DNA of 64,000 nucleotides from Onchocerca volvulus (taxonomy: Eukaryota; Nematoda; Chromadorea; Rhabditida; Onchocercidae): NCBI GenBank assembly GCA_000499405.2, contig HG738144.1:141845-205844 (forward strand), in the 5' to 3' direction. Shown in pieces: positions 1 through 12,186 of the stretch. Within the stretch, counting starts at the first letter, position 1; each line of letters starts with the position of its first letter. The position numbers and the translations under genes were made by a program. The notes beneath the pieces are model-generated. The model was not told the DNA's origin. It made no database searches and saw only the letters and a program-made list of their open reading frames with translations.

Positions 1-3000
1 ATATTTATTTTTACCGCAAACTGATGGTGTAAATCGTTTTCATGATGCTATTTTGGTACCATTTTTTAAATTATTACATTATAAACCTCGAGAAATTGTC
101 TCACTGTAGGTTATAAAATTTTTTTTTTCGAAAAATATTGATTATAATTTTATTGCAATTTTAAAATACAAAAAAAAAAAGTTTACATATGGATAAAAAT
201 TTATTTTACTCTAAAAAAGTTTCTTTGAATAAAAATTTATGGATCGAAATTTATTTTATTCTGAAAAATTTTCTTTGAATAGAAATTAATTTTATTCTGG
301 AGAGAAATTTATTTCATTCTCGAAAATTTTCTTTTAAATTTTAATGAAAATTTCGAAAAGTTTAGAAAAATATTAAAGAATATTGACAATTTCATTTTGA
401 AAAATGAAATTTAAAATAAAAATTTAATTTGAAAATTTCTTTATTTTCTCAATTGATTTACAAGTTATATTTGCTATTATTTTCTTTTTTAAAAAATTAT
501 TTTAGTTTTGAATTACAATTAAATCGATTAAAAGATATCGATATAATTGCTAAGGCATCAGATTCATTAACATCACCAATTCAAGCTAATGTTGCAAAAA
601 AAATTGATGTTGTCCGAAAAGCTCAAATTCCTGTCATCTTCATTATTGGTATCTTAATTGATAAATCATTTTATCAAAGTTTCAATAAACTTATTTACTT
701 ATTTACCTATTTACTTTATTTACCTTATTTACCTTATTTACCCAAAAATTTTCACTCAAAATTTCACCCGTAAACCAATATTTGCTGGAAATTTTTAGTT
801 GTAAATAAAATTATGATAAAACTTTGATAAGTTATATAATCCAAAAAAATTTTTTTGCAATAATATAAGATTAAAAATTTGAATATTACGAAATTTGCGA
901 TTAAGCTCAAATGGTCGATTTGCTATAAATTTAAGTTGTAAATAAAATTACTGAAAAAACTTCGATAAGTTATATAATCCACAAAACAAAAATTTTGCCA
1001 TAATACAGAATTAAAAATTTGAGTATATTACTAAATTTTTGCGATTAAGCTCAAATACTAAAGATAAAAATATTTGCGATAGATTTTGAAAAAAAAAAAA
1101 ATTTTGAAAATGAATGAATCACTTATTAGAGTCATAATTTCATTTATTCATCGAAAAGTTTAAAATATTATTCGAAGAATTTTTTTTTTCTATTATTTTT
1201 TGTCTCAATGAAAAACTAGGTGCACCTGGTGCTGGAAAAGGAACACAATGTGCTAAAATGGTTGAAAAATACGGTTTAACACATCTTAGTACCGGTGATC
1301 TTTTACGAGCTGAAGTAGAATCACAAGCTGACGAAGATAATCCGTTGAGAAAAATTATGCAAAATGGTGAACTTGTTCCAATGGTAAATTTGTAAATTAA
1401 ATTTATTACATTTAATTATATTTTAAAATTAAATTTATATTTTTTTTAATTTAATTTTCTCTCTTTTTCTTGCTATCTCTCTCTCTCTCTCCCTCTCTCT
1501 CTCTCTGAATGATTAAAATTGAAATATACGAACAATACCAATTAAAAAGAAAAAGATGAAAAGTATGACAATTATTGAGAAATATAAATTTATAGTTTTC
1601 TTTCTTTCTCTTTTTCTCTGTCGCGGATCTTTTATGACCGTGACAATTACTGAGTGTTCTTCTTTCTTGTTGTATTGTTCTCGGAACCTCAAACTTGGGT
1701 AATTAAACCTTTATTATAAAATATGATTACGTGACAATACACTACAAATACTATATCAACCAACTGACCTCGCGGTAGCACATCCTTTGACAATGATTCT
1801 ATAGTCAGGACCCTCTTCTTATTTATAGAGAGAGGATCCCGCTAGAATTTGATCACTATAAGACACCATTTTTAGCGCCTGAGAGCGCGTCTTTTTTGGC
1901 GCGCAACCTTGACTACAACAAAAAAAGAAAGTATCAAAGCCATTCGGCCTATAAACAAAGAAATATATCCACAAAAACAAACCAGAGATACATTTGGAAA
2001 ACAAAGAAATCACTTCTTCTCTCACACTCCTCGCGATTTCAGCGACACTCTCTCTCTTTCTCTGAATGATTAAAATTGGAATATACGAAAAATACCAATT
2101 AAAAAAAAAAGATGAAAAGTATGAAAACTATTAAGAAATATAAATTTATAATTATATGAGATTCCTAAATTTATATATTACTTTGTCGTTTGAAGTAATG
2201 CCAAATTATTCGTCTAAGTTTCTTTTTTTTTCATTTTTTTTTTTTTAATTATTATTGAACAAATTTTTGATTTCATATTTAAATTAATCTTTTTTTTAGA
2301 GAGTTGTATTAGATTTACTAAAGGAAGCTATGTCACGAGCAACAATAAATGGTAGTCGAGGTTTTTTAATTGATGGTTATCCACGTGAAATTATTCAGGG
2401 CGAACAATTTGAGCATGAAGTTTGATAAATTTTTTTTTTTCCAGAAAATTGCCAAATGATTATCCAATATTTACCACTTTTTTCAATATTCAAAAAAAAG
2501 AGGAAGCAAAAAAAAACTTGTAAAAATCAAATTAAAATTTTTTTGACAAAATGAAATTTTTTAATTTACAGGTTCGATCACCTGATTTAGTTATATATTT
2601 TGAAGCTGATCAAAAAATGCTTTATGATCGTTGTATCAATCGACAAAAAACAAGGTTATCAGTTATTATTAGGAGTTAAATTCTGTGAAATTTACCATTT
2701 TAGTTATTATCATTAAATTGGTAATTAGAAAAAAAATTATATGTTAAATATCACTAAATTGATAATAATTAAAAAATTTACGATTTTAATTATTATCAAT
2801 TTAGTGATATTTAACAGATATATCTGGTGACTTATATACGGAATTTTTATATAAATTGATTTTTTTTTTTAAATTTATTTTAAACAAGAATTTTTTTTTT
2901 TATAGACGTCGATTGGATGATAGCTCTGATATCATTCGAAAACGATTAAAAACCTATGAAACTGCTAGTACTTCAGTTGTCGATTATTATGCTCAAAAAG

Positions 3001-4320
3001 GAAAACTTATTAAGGTAAAATATTAATTTAAGAAATTAATAACTTGAAAAGAATGAAGAAATAAAAGAAGAATAAGATTAATCAGTGTGTTATCAATTAA
3101 TGTGTGTTATCATAAAGTGTGTTATCACTTGCATTTTAATATGATTAATTATTAGTATGATTGAATGATTTGCCAAAAAAAAAATCAATATGATAGTTCT
3201 TTAATAAAAAAATTTTAATTAATATTTATTTGTTTATTGATTTTTTTTTAATTAAAATTATTTTATTGAAAATTTCGGAATAAATAAATGTAAATATGGA
3301 TAGGAAATGTAAAATTTTCCTGATAAATTTACTAATAATTTGGTAAATACAGGTAATAAGTAATAGTAAAATGTTAAAAAAAAAAAAAAAAAAACAAAAG
3401 AAAAATAAAGTTTTAGAGTTTCAAACTTGTCACTTTTATATTATTTGATAATATTTAAATTTTCAAAATTTTCATAAATTGATGCATTTATGGTGAAAAT
3501 TTTCATTTTTAGATATTGAAAAATTTTTTAAAGAAAGATGTAAAATAAGAATTTTAAATAATAAATATGTTATATAAATAAATTATCCATCATTTTCGTC
3601 CAAGAAAAAAAATTTGTTAACTTTTTTTTTGTTTACTTCTTTTTGTTTACTTTTTTTTGTTTTATTTACTTTTTGTAATGTATGTGAGCATTTATAATTA
3701 AATAAATACAAATATTATAACAGATAATTTCCAGTATGTAAAAGTTTTTCTACTGCCTTAGAAAAAAAGAAGTAAAATGAGTAAAAAAAAAAATGCAAGA
3801 AAACAAAAACAAAAAAAGAAATAATTCAGTAAATGAATATTAGAATTTCTAATAATTAATTAATTATTTTGATCAGATATTTAATTTATTATATAAATCA
3901 TCCAAAAATTTTTTTTTGTTTATTTTTACTCAAAAACTCATTCAGATGGGTTAACAAAACGTATAAAAAAGTGATTTGAAAAAACAACCAATTTTGTTTT
4001 TGTTTTTTTTTTTTTCTTTTCTTTAATTTAAATGACCATCGAACAAACTCGAATTAAAATGGCCCTAATTAATTAATTATTATCTGTAATACTAATTAAA
4101 TAGATAAAGAAGTGATATATTTATGCAAAGCGTTTTCGCAAAAGTTTTGACGTGTATTTTCGTTTACGACATGGATTTTCGCAAAAGATTGCTTATTTCA
4201 AATATAATAAAAGATCATTATGTTTAATTGTTATAGATAGCAGCAGAAGGTACAGTGGATGATGTATTTGCGATTGTAGAAACGCATTTGGATAAAGTAA
4301 TATCCAAATTTCGCGAATAA
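1..4320 (+). CDS. Adenylate kinase (AK1/AK5-type), 3' portion of gene
   Basis: Exons read as 1-105 (partial), 506-648, 1220-1383, 2300-2419, 2572-2654, 2906-3014 and 4237-4320 (stop TAA); phases close across all joins and give at least 268 residues. It should catalyse ATP + AMP <-> 2 ADP. The P-loop [10 protein letters not shown] is split across the 648/1220 junction. [10 protein letters not shown] (AMP-binding helix) and [10 protein letters not shown] follow, and the short lid region around [13 protein letters not shown] shows the short AK1-like class. The sequence is closest in feel to the second kinase domain of vertebrate AK5. About 75 residues upstream of the P-loop are an N-terminal extension not found in plain AK1; it begins outside the window and I do not recognise it. 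The junction at 105 uses GTAGGT inside what would otherwise read as a stop (107-109). Confidence 0.9.
1501..2150. mobile_element. Insertion-like segment flanked by about 95-bp direct repeats in an adenylate kinase intron
   Basis: Two near-identical stretches (about 1501-1596 and 2057-2150, both containing CTGAATGATTAAAATTG) flank about 460 bp that is clearly less AT-rich than the rest of the intron. The inner segment starts near 1617 with TGTCGCGG and ends near 2045 with GCGACA, a weak inverted match. It contains a 68-codon minus-strand open frame (1819-2025) that I regard as chance. It could be a small non-autonomous transposon or a segmental duplication with an insert; no transposase is present. 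Confidence 0.45.
2742..2816. repeat. Perfect 33-bp inverted repeat (hairpin)
   Basis: Arms 2742-2774 and 2784-2816 are exact reverse complements with a 9-base loop, inside an intron of the adenylate kinase. It is probably a MITE-like palindrome. In RNA it would form a long perfect stem. Confidence 0.85.
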
Positions 4321-6962
4321 TAAATTTTTGGCTCGATGATGAGGAATTTAATACAATTTTTTGTAATTCCCGAATAAATAATTATCATTTCTCAAAACTG
4401 TCATGCAAACAATGCTATCCAAATAATAAATAATTTTTTTTTTTTATCGTAATAAAATCGTTGGATAATGCGAACGAATCGCAGCGAGACAGAAAATATT
4501 CCAAGCAAAGTTGAAAAAAACATTTGTCTTTGAATAATTTATAATGTCAAATTTTAATTCTTGAACATTTTTAGCATAATTTTTTTCAAAAAAATTTTTT
4601 GCAACATAATTAAATACAATTTTTTTTTTTTTTGTATAATTGTTGATTAGTAAAAAAAGATTCGTTGATGATTTTTTTTTTTTTCTTAACGTAGTAGGAT
4701 AATTTTTAAAATCCTGATTTTTCATTGAAATTGGAATTCAACTTGAAAAAAAATTCAAAAATATATTTTATTTTTTATTTTTTTTTTTGATACGATCGAT
4801 TTTGATCTTTTGTCAGGGAAATTTATCCAAAATATCAGAGGAAAAAAAGCTGTAGTTGTTAGTTATGCAAGATTGGAATAATGATTTAATGATCGATCAC
4901 TGAATATTTTCGTTTCACTGAAATCCTAAAAAATCAATCAATATTGCCATTCATCATCATTGTAATTAAATAGTAATTAAATTACACTCAAATATATGCA
5001 AAAATTTGACTAAATATGGAGTTAATTTAACAAAATAAAATTAAATTCACAAAATTATACAAAATCAAATGCAAAATTTAGAAAATTTTATCTGCGGAAT
5101 TTTGATCCACCATTTTATGATATCCAGAAATCGTATTTCCATCACATTATCTCCAAAATTTTATCACCAGATAGTTTTTCGTAATTATCATTCAATTCAT
5201 TTAATTATGTTAAACAAATAGCAGGAAATAATGCTAAATTCAGATTTATCAGTAATGAATTGATTTAAAATTATCTTATTTCCATATGAACTAAACTAAA
5301 ATACTGAAGATATCAACCTGAAAATTTAATCGAAACTTATTAATGATTTAAATTTCTGCATTTTCTTTTTTTTTCTCTCTTAATTTATAACTTATTCATT
5401 TTCAAAGCATATAAATTATCGATTGAAATGATTTAATTATTTTCTTAAAAAATGCTTCGCTATTTGCAAAAACTATATTCCATAGTGAAATTGATGTGAT
5501 AGAAAAAGAAAATTGTCCAAAAAATTGCAATTTTTGAAATTAAATAATTCTCCAAACTAAATTATGCTTAAATAATTTCTAATTTAATTTCAAATTATGG
5601 AATATTTCCTCAGCAACGAAATAATAATCATTAATTGAATATTGATTTTTTTTTTGCATAAATTTAATCCAGCAAAAAAAATCGCATTCGGAAATTTATT
5701 TTCTAAAAAAAAAAAAAAGTAATGATTTAGAAAAAAATTCTTCAATTTTCAGATAAAAATGATAGATAATTTCAACAAAAAATTATTTCATAAAAAATTA
5801 GAAAAAAAAAAAATGGAGAAATAGAAGAAAAAAAAAAATCTCTGATAAAGAATTAAATCGATAAAAAATACAAAAAAAAAAAAATTTAAACGATGCAAAA
5901 TCAAAATACTATTTTAAATTTATTTTTAATATGTTTTATTTATCATAGATATACATGTCAGTATGCAAAGTTTCAGTTTTTTTTTCTTATTTTTCACAAT
6001 TTTTAATTTTTTTCAATTAATTTGATAAATATTTCAAAAAAAAAAAAAAATTTTTCACGATAATGGTAATAATGATTGAGGATGATTGGATGTTAAAATT
6101 TTTTGACAAATAAAAAATTTTCTGATCATTTAGTTATTTAATAATTTAAACACTAAAACTAGCTTTACCATTTCATTTCATCATATAACTTAATTAATTA
6201 GTTAATTGATTAATTAATTAATTAATTAGCAATTGACAAATATAATGAGTTTTTATGTTATATTAACAATTTTTGCTTTCTGAATAAAAAAGTAGAAAAG
6301 ATTGCCCTCGATTAATTTTAACTTTATTGTTATACAAAAAATGACTTAAAATTATTTTAACAAAATAAGACAAATAATTTTTCTTTTTTTTTGCTCAAAT
6401 AATTTTTATACTTATAAATTATTAGATAATTGATTATAAAAATTATTATCAAAAAAAATTTCTAACTTTGTCCGTTACAATGATATTTAGCTTGTATATT
6501 AATTTTGTACCAAAATAAAAAAAAAAAATTTCTTAAAATTTTTTAAAATTTCTTAAAAATTAAAATATCTCTGTTTAAAATCCCTTTTCAGCTAAATAAA
6601 TTTAAATAATTTCTTCAATTTTTATATTATAAATTATAAACTTAATTAATACATCATTTAATAATTATCCGTTGGCGGGAAAAGAAAAAATGAATTATTT
6701 AAATTTGTGATTAAATTTTTTTTGAATTTTTTTGAATCAAAAAATTTTCAACAAAATGATAATGATTAGGAATGTAAGAATTAATTTCTTTTTTTTTTCA
6801 TTGTATGATTCAATTTTAGCCATAATAAATTGCATTTTTATGTAAAAAAAAAAAAAAAAAAAAAAAACGCTAATTTTAATATGATAACATCGAATATTTT
6901 TTTATAGCGATTTTATTCGTTAGTTTTTCTTTTTTTTTAACTTTTTTCGCAAATAATCAAAA
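4321..6962. other. Intergenic, AT-rich, no gene seen
   Basis: About 2.6 kb between the adenylate kinase stop and the next start, dominated by poly-A/poly-T runs (for example 6843-6867). A 93-codon minus-strand frame at 4444-4725 consists mostly of Lys/Asn/Phe codons from homopolymer runs and has no recognisable family. The promoter of the following secreted-protein gene must lie in the right-hand part, but I see no distinct motif. Confidence 0.6.
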
Positions 6963-8527
6963 ATGAAATTATTTTCCGGTCGATTTTTACCATTCATTCT
7001 TTCTATTTTCGTAATTTTTTCTAATTCAACAACTAATGCTCAAAAACGTCGAATTATTCGTTTATTAACTGAATTATCGAAAAAAGCATCCAGTAATGGT
7101 CAAATTTTATTTCAAAATATTGCAAAACATGAAATGCAAGATATTGATTTAATTTATAAGCAATTATTTAATTGGGCAAAAAATGAAGGATCAAATTTTA
7201 TGGTTAGCCATAAATTTTATATTAATTATTAATAATTTTTTTAAAAAAGAAAATATTTCATTTTTATTTCTAAAATTTTCTGCAAAAATTTATTAAAAGT
7301 GCTTTATATTTCAAATGTGAAAACTTCATCTCAAGAGTGTTGATGAAAAAAAAAAGTTTTTTTTTTTTTTCTCATTGCAATCATTTTAATTTATCATTAT
7401 CTTTAATTTTAATTTTAATTTTAATTTAATTTTGATTTAGTTTAATTTAATTTAGTATCTTTATCCAGCTTATTTTATCAACTATTTGTGTTAAATTTAT
7501 CATTACTATTATTTATGAAATTCAAAAAAAATTCTCTAAAATAATCATTTTCTTTATTAATCAAAATCAAATTATGCAAAAATTTTCCTTTTCAAAATTT
7601 CTAAATTTTCTTTCAGAAAGTATTTGAAGAAAATATGAAAAAAGTGGAAAAAGAAGCTTATCAAAAACGTGAAGAACTTGGAATTGAAATTGATCAATTA
7701 CCATCATTAGTAAAAGATGCTATTCAAATTGTTGATATATTTCGACAAGATCCGACCAGAAATGATCTTGAAGAAAAGAAAATGGTTTTTTACAAATTAA
7801 TTAAATAAATGATATTTCTTAATTTGATATTTACTAATTAATTAAATAAATGAAATTTATTAATTTTAATTTTTACTCATCCCTTTTTTCACTTTTGAAT
7901 AATTCTAATTTGAATGTAATTTATTTAATTTTTCATAATTGCTTTGTTTGCTTTTTCATTTACGCTTTCTAATTCTATTTCACTATAATTTTGGATTTTT
8001 CAAAAAAAGAATATTTAATTATTTAATCGTATTTTTTTCAGTCATAAATTAAAATTGAATTCTACGAAGAAAAAAATAAGAAATTTTTTCAACTTCCACC
8101 AATTGTATTTCTTCTATACTTTATCTCATCTAAATTTCAGAAATTTTTTTTTATAGCATATATGACAAGCTTATATCTTATATATCTCTCTATTTTGGAA
8201 TTATATTTCAAAATTTAAAAAAATAATAGCACATTTCTCAAGTTCCCCCAAATCGATATCATTTCAAATCTTAGTTTAATCCTTCTTACATGAATCATTT
8301 CTATTTCATAAATTTCTTCTTTTCAATTTGATAATATTTAATACTAAAATTTCTTTTATTGATTACAGATAATGGATTTAAAGAAAACAATAGAGCCATT
8401 ATTTGTTAATCGTTATCAAATTATGTTAGATCGAGCACAGAAATTACAAGATGAATACGGTATCAATCTATTTCGATCACCATTTGCTAAACGAAGAAAA
8501 CATTATTTTAAAAGTGATGAATTATAG
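6963..8527 (+). CDS. Secreted SXP/RAL-2-like (DUF148/ANIS5-type) nematode protein
   Basis: Three exons, 6963-7202, 7617-7784 and 8369-8527, all joined in phase 0, give 188 residues. The first 26 residues form a signal peptide (hydrophobic FLPFILSIFVIF, likely cleavage after TTNA). The mature part is charged and helical. Its pattern fits the SXP/RAL-2 family: an ILFQNIAKHEM block, LFNWAKNEG, a Lys/Glu-rich helix, then a second short helix with the spacing QIVDIFRQDPTRNDLEEKK. Members are nematode-specific secreted or surface antigens, some reported to bind metal ions. No cysteines are present in the mature chain. The family call rests on pattern recognition only; the gene itself is well supported by the three consistent splice joins. 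Confidence 0.6.
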
Positions 8528-9429
8528 TGAAAATTCATATGTTATATCAAGATAAAATATCATGAATAATATTATTAATGAATTTCACATACAAAAAAAT
8601 TTCAGTCTATTTCAACAATCATTTCATGGATCATTTGAAATTTTAGTGAATTCTAATTTGAGAACATCTGATTTATTTCAATGCTTTCGAAATTATAGAA
8701 ATTAATTACAGTCAAATATTTCAAAGATCTTTGGAGCTTACTTTATACCCCTAAATTTATACCAGCAAGAAAAATAGAGAAAAGAAACAATTAAAATGAT
8801 CAAAAATAATTTGCAACATTATAATTTATTCAACATATTTCGGAGAAAAAAAAATAAAAAGAAAATTAAATGATTCATATTAAAATGTAATCATACGAGT
8901 AAAGTAAACAAATTATTTTCAAAACAGTTAATTATTCCAAATGTAACAAAATCAAACAAAAAAAAAAAAAAAAGTATTTTCTTTAACGTTAAAAACTTTT
9001 TAAAATGAAGACAAAAAAATAAGATTAATCTCGCCATGAATGTAAAAACATCATATATATGATATAAATGTTACAAGAATATATAACTTAAAAGTACATT
9101 ATTGACAACTTTTTTTTTTCATAGAAAATGATTTAATAAACAATTATCCTTCATTTCTTGAAACAATCTGATAAAACAAATCGATCTGAATCTTTTTCAC
9201 CATTGACTTCGTTACAATATGACTTATCAAATTATTGACTATACTCAAGAAAAAGAACAGTGAAGTAAATATACAATTTCAAATGATCTTTCTAATTTTA
9301 ATTTCTAATATATTTTCAACATTGAATGTAAGAAGAAATATATCGAAGAATTTTCTACACGAATAATAATTAGAATCGGAGATAAACAATAAATCTAAAC
9401 TTTTTCTTTATCATTGTCTTGATCATTCC
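8528..9429. other. Convergent intergenic region (3' UTRs)
   Basis: Lies between the ends of the convergent SXP/RAL-2-like gene and SR gene copy 1. It contains AATAAA-like strings on both strands but no open frame of note. Confidence 0.6.
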
Positions 9430-10461
9430 CTAAAAATACACTTGGTATAGTGCTCTGAAAGGAAATATGAAAAAGATAATTTCATGATTCCCACTGATGA
9501 TAATGAATGAAAAACTTGGACTTGAAAATCAGATTCATGATTTTGTAATCAAAAAAATCATTAATAGCACAAAAATTTTGCATTATTAGCAAAATGTGAT
9601 TCAAACCTAACTTATCAAAATTCACATAAATCTTTTCTAGCACCATTCATAATCAATTACTTGCAAATGCTTTAATGAATGACTAATATTTTCACTTCAT
9701 TTTTTAGTCTTTCATACTTTGCATTATTGAACACAATTTTATATCAAATTACAGAAACCTTACCTGCTTAAGCTTCTGCTCAAACTCCGTCTTTCATCAT
9801 ATCGAGGCGATTTGCGTGGTGGTGGTGTAATGGAACGGCTACGTGTTCTCCGATAATATGGTGACCTTCAAAAATATTGATAATTTCCACAAATTTCATA
9901 TCTAAAGCTCTAATTAATTTTTCAAACAAAAGAAAAAGTCATATTGATGAAAATTTACTGATTCGATAAACCATCATTTTTTGTAGTAAATAAAGGGAAA
10001 ATGTAAGAAATTCATTTACGTAACATTTTAAAGTATAATTTTATCATTACTAATCACGAAATAAAATAAAATGTAATCCATGATTACACATTAATTACGA
10101 AACTTCAAAGACTTTGCGAAAATGAAATTGATACATCTTTGATAGGCCGTAACAAAAAATAGTAGTTCATCGAAATCAAGAAAATTTTTCTTATGTTTTA
10201 AATAACGCTGCAACTATTAAAAAGACCATAAAACAGAAAATGAAAAACACAAAAAAAAATTTAGATAGAGAAAAAGACATTCAAAAATTTTTTTTCAAAC
10301 TATCAACTCTTATTTTAAAAAATGCTATTTTTGAAAGGGGAAATAAATGTCTCCCCTTTCGAAATTTGAATTTCTTACCATCCAGAAACGATGAATGGAT
10401 GTTGTTTAGATGATGATGATTATGATGATGATGATGATGATCACAATGATGATGACGATGG

Positions 10462-10510
<49 letters not shown>

Positions 10511-12186
10511 AATGACGATGATGATGCCGACAATGATGATAATGATGATGATGATTGATGACGACGACGATAATAATGATGAGTGACGAAGATGACGATA
10601 ATAATTATTCATGATCACAATTGACAACCGTGATAATGATAGTATTGATAACGATAATTATGATAATGATGATAGTGATGAATGTTGTTTGATATGAAAT
10701 AGTTAAGTGTTGGGAAAGAAAGCTGTACTGATGTATCCTTTTCTTTTCAATATGATCTATTTCGATTTTCTTGAAATGGTATCGCCTACAAACGTAGGCG
10801 CTTGGTTAGTTGTGTTGAAGCATAAGACAGGTAGAATTACGGAAGGATGTACCTTCGTTCATACTTCATTTAAACCAACCGAACTGTAGATCATCCGTAC
10901 AGCTTCGAAATTTCCTACTTTCATGAGGAAATTTCCCTGTTGCTGCATGTGTGTTGCAGAGAAACGTGCAGGCGATGAAGATCGATGAAGTAGTAAAAAA
11001 GTCGTAATGCTTTTAGGAAGATGTTCGTTAGGCAACAGTAGAACTGATAGCAGTAGTAGAATGAAGTAGGTGTTGATATTGAGATGAGCTGTTACAGTAG
11101 TGAAATAGTAGTGGTAGTAGTAGTAGTGGTAACCGCATGGATGGGCTAAAATAACTTAATTTTTTTGTTTCCAAACACCTGGAAATTTTACTCTTACAAA
11201 ACAATCTTACATAACTAATCTTATTTTCTCTGAATACTTGATATTATGACAATAAAAAATAGCCTTGATTCATAAGGATGGCAAAACAGAAAGATTATTT
11301 GCTTGCATGTTGGATGAACTATGACTGCATGTGTTGGAAACAGATAAAACACTATTATCCCGTAATTTGCCTTAACTTTCTTAGTGGAGAGGGAAGAATC
11401 AATATGAATAAGTTAAGATTAAAAACCCCGTCCTATAATGGAATTTCAATTTTATATGAGTAATAATAAGATATTATAAGCTTGATTCAAAAAGAAGCAA
11501 AAGAAATAGGAATTACTTGTATATAAAGATAACAATTAAAGAAAAGATTTGAGTAAATCACTAAAACATACCTGGAACGTCGGCGACCACCCTCATAATA
11601 ACCACCACCTCCACCACCCCCACCACCGCCATAACCACCATTTCTTCGACGGCCATGTGAAATCTCCACACGAGCACGTACGCCACAAATTCTTCTGAAA
11701 ATGACAATAAGAAATACAAGTAACAATTAATTTACCAAAGCAAACGATATTTTGAAGCCCTAGAAGAGAAAGGAAAAGAAAAAAAAAAAAAAAAAAAAAA
11801 AAACTAGATCTTACGTTCCATCCAATGCTTTTACAGCATCTTCAGCATCTCGTGCATCTTCAAATTCTACAAACGCAAAACCTGGTGGGCGTCGGGCAAC
11901 CCAAACTTTACGTATACGGCCAAAACGATTGAATGCATCTTCAAGCTGAAAACAACAAAAAAAAAAAATACAAATTTTCTGGATAAAGTGAAAACGAGGC
12001 ATGAATTCTCGACTTGACATAAAAATTCAGCTCTTGATAAATGATTAAGGATATTAAAAAAAATATTTTAGAAATGTCTTGATATAAATTTAATCGCTCA
12101 AATTAATTAACCTCTTGCGATGTAGCATCTTGTGGTAAGCCTCCAACATATACTTTGCAATCAAGCGGATCTGATCGTCGTGACAT
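9430..12186 (-). CDS. rsp-6: SR splicing factor, rsp-6 / SRSF3-SRSF7 type (copy 1)
   Basis: Minus-strand exons 12112-12186, 11815-11945, 11572-11694, 9764-9865 and a tentative last exon 9430-9454, about 151 residues. The N-terminus carries one RRM with RNP2 KVYVGGLP and RNP1 [10 protein letters not shown], including [19 protein letters not shown], which is close to C. elegans RSP-6. A glycine run then leads to a short Arg/Ser domain ([19 protein letters not shown]). It should bind pre-mRNA in the nucleus and recruit spliceosome parts. If the last intron is kept, the frame ends at 9760 right after SLSRSLSR, a natural ending, so the final exon is uncertain. A paralogue with identical exon phases lies upstream. 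The 1.7-kb intron between the Gly exon and the RS exon holds a probable cassette exon (10379-11145). Confidence 0.9.
10379..11145 (-). other. Probable stop-containing cassette (poison) exon in SR copy 1
   Basis: On the minus strand a good acceptor (TTATTTTAG at 11146-11154) is followed by an exon-like stretch that ends at a strong donor, GTAAGAAA, at 10378. Read in the frame left by the upstream exon, it stays open for about 45 codons and then stops. Paralogue copy 2 has a matching acceptor, a matching donor and similar first codons (QYQHLLHS here, YQHLLQE there). The body includes the trinucleotide run at 10409-10690. Inclusion would give a truncated protein lacking the RS domain or send the mRNA to decay, as known for other SR genes. 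Confidence 0.5.
10409..10690. repeat. (GAT)n/(ATC)n trinucleotide microsatellite
   Basis: Long, partly interrupted GAT/GAC run on the plus strand, purest from about 10450 to 10510. It produces an artificial poly-isoleucine minus-strand reading frame. It lies inside the candidate cassette exon of SR copy 1. Confidence 0.9.

Noticed and set aside
1819..2025. 68-codon minus-strand frame in the adenylate kinase intron insert
   Set aside because: No transposase motif; open by chance in the less AT-rich insert.
2572..2590. GGTTCGATC string as a tRNA T-loop
   Set aside because: It lies within an adenylate kinase coding exon and no cloverleaf surrounds it.
4444..4725. 93-codon minus-strand frame in the intergenic region
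   Set aside because: Lys/Asn/Phe-rich from homopolymers, no splice partners and no family pattern.
10406..10627. 73-codon minus-strand frame, mostly isoleucine
   Set aside because: Pure product of the GAT/ATC microsatellite; the same bases fall in a candidate non-productive exon.
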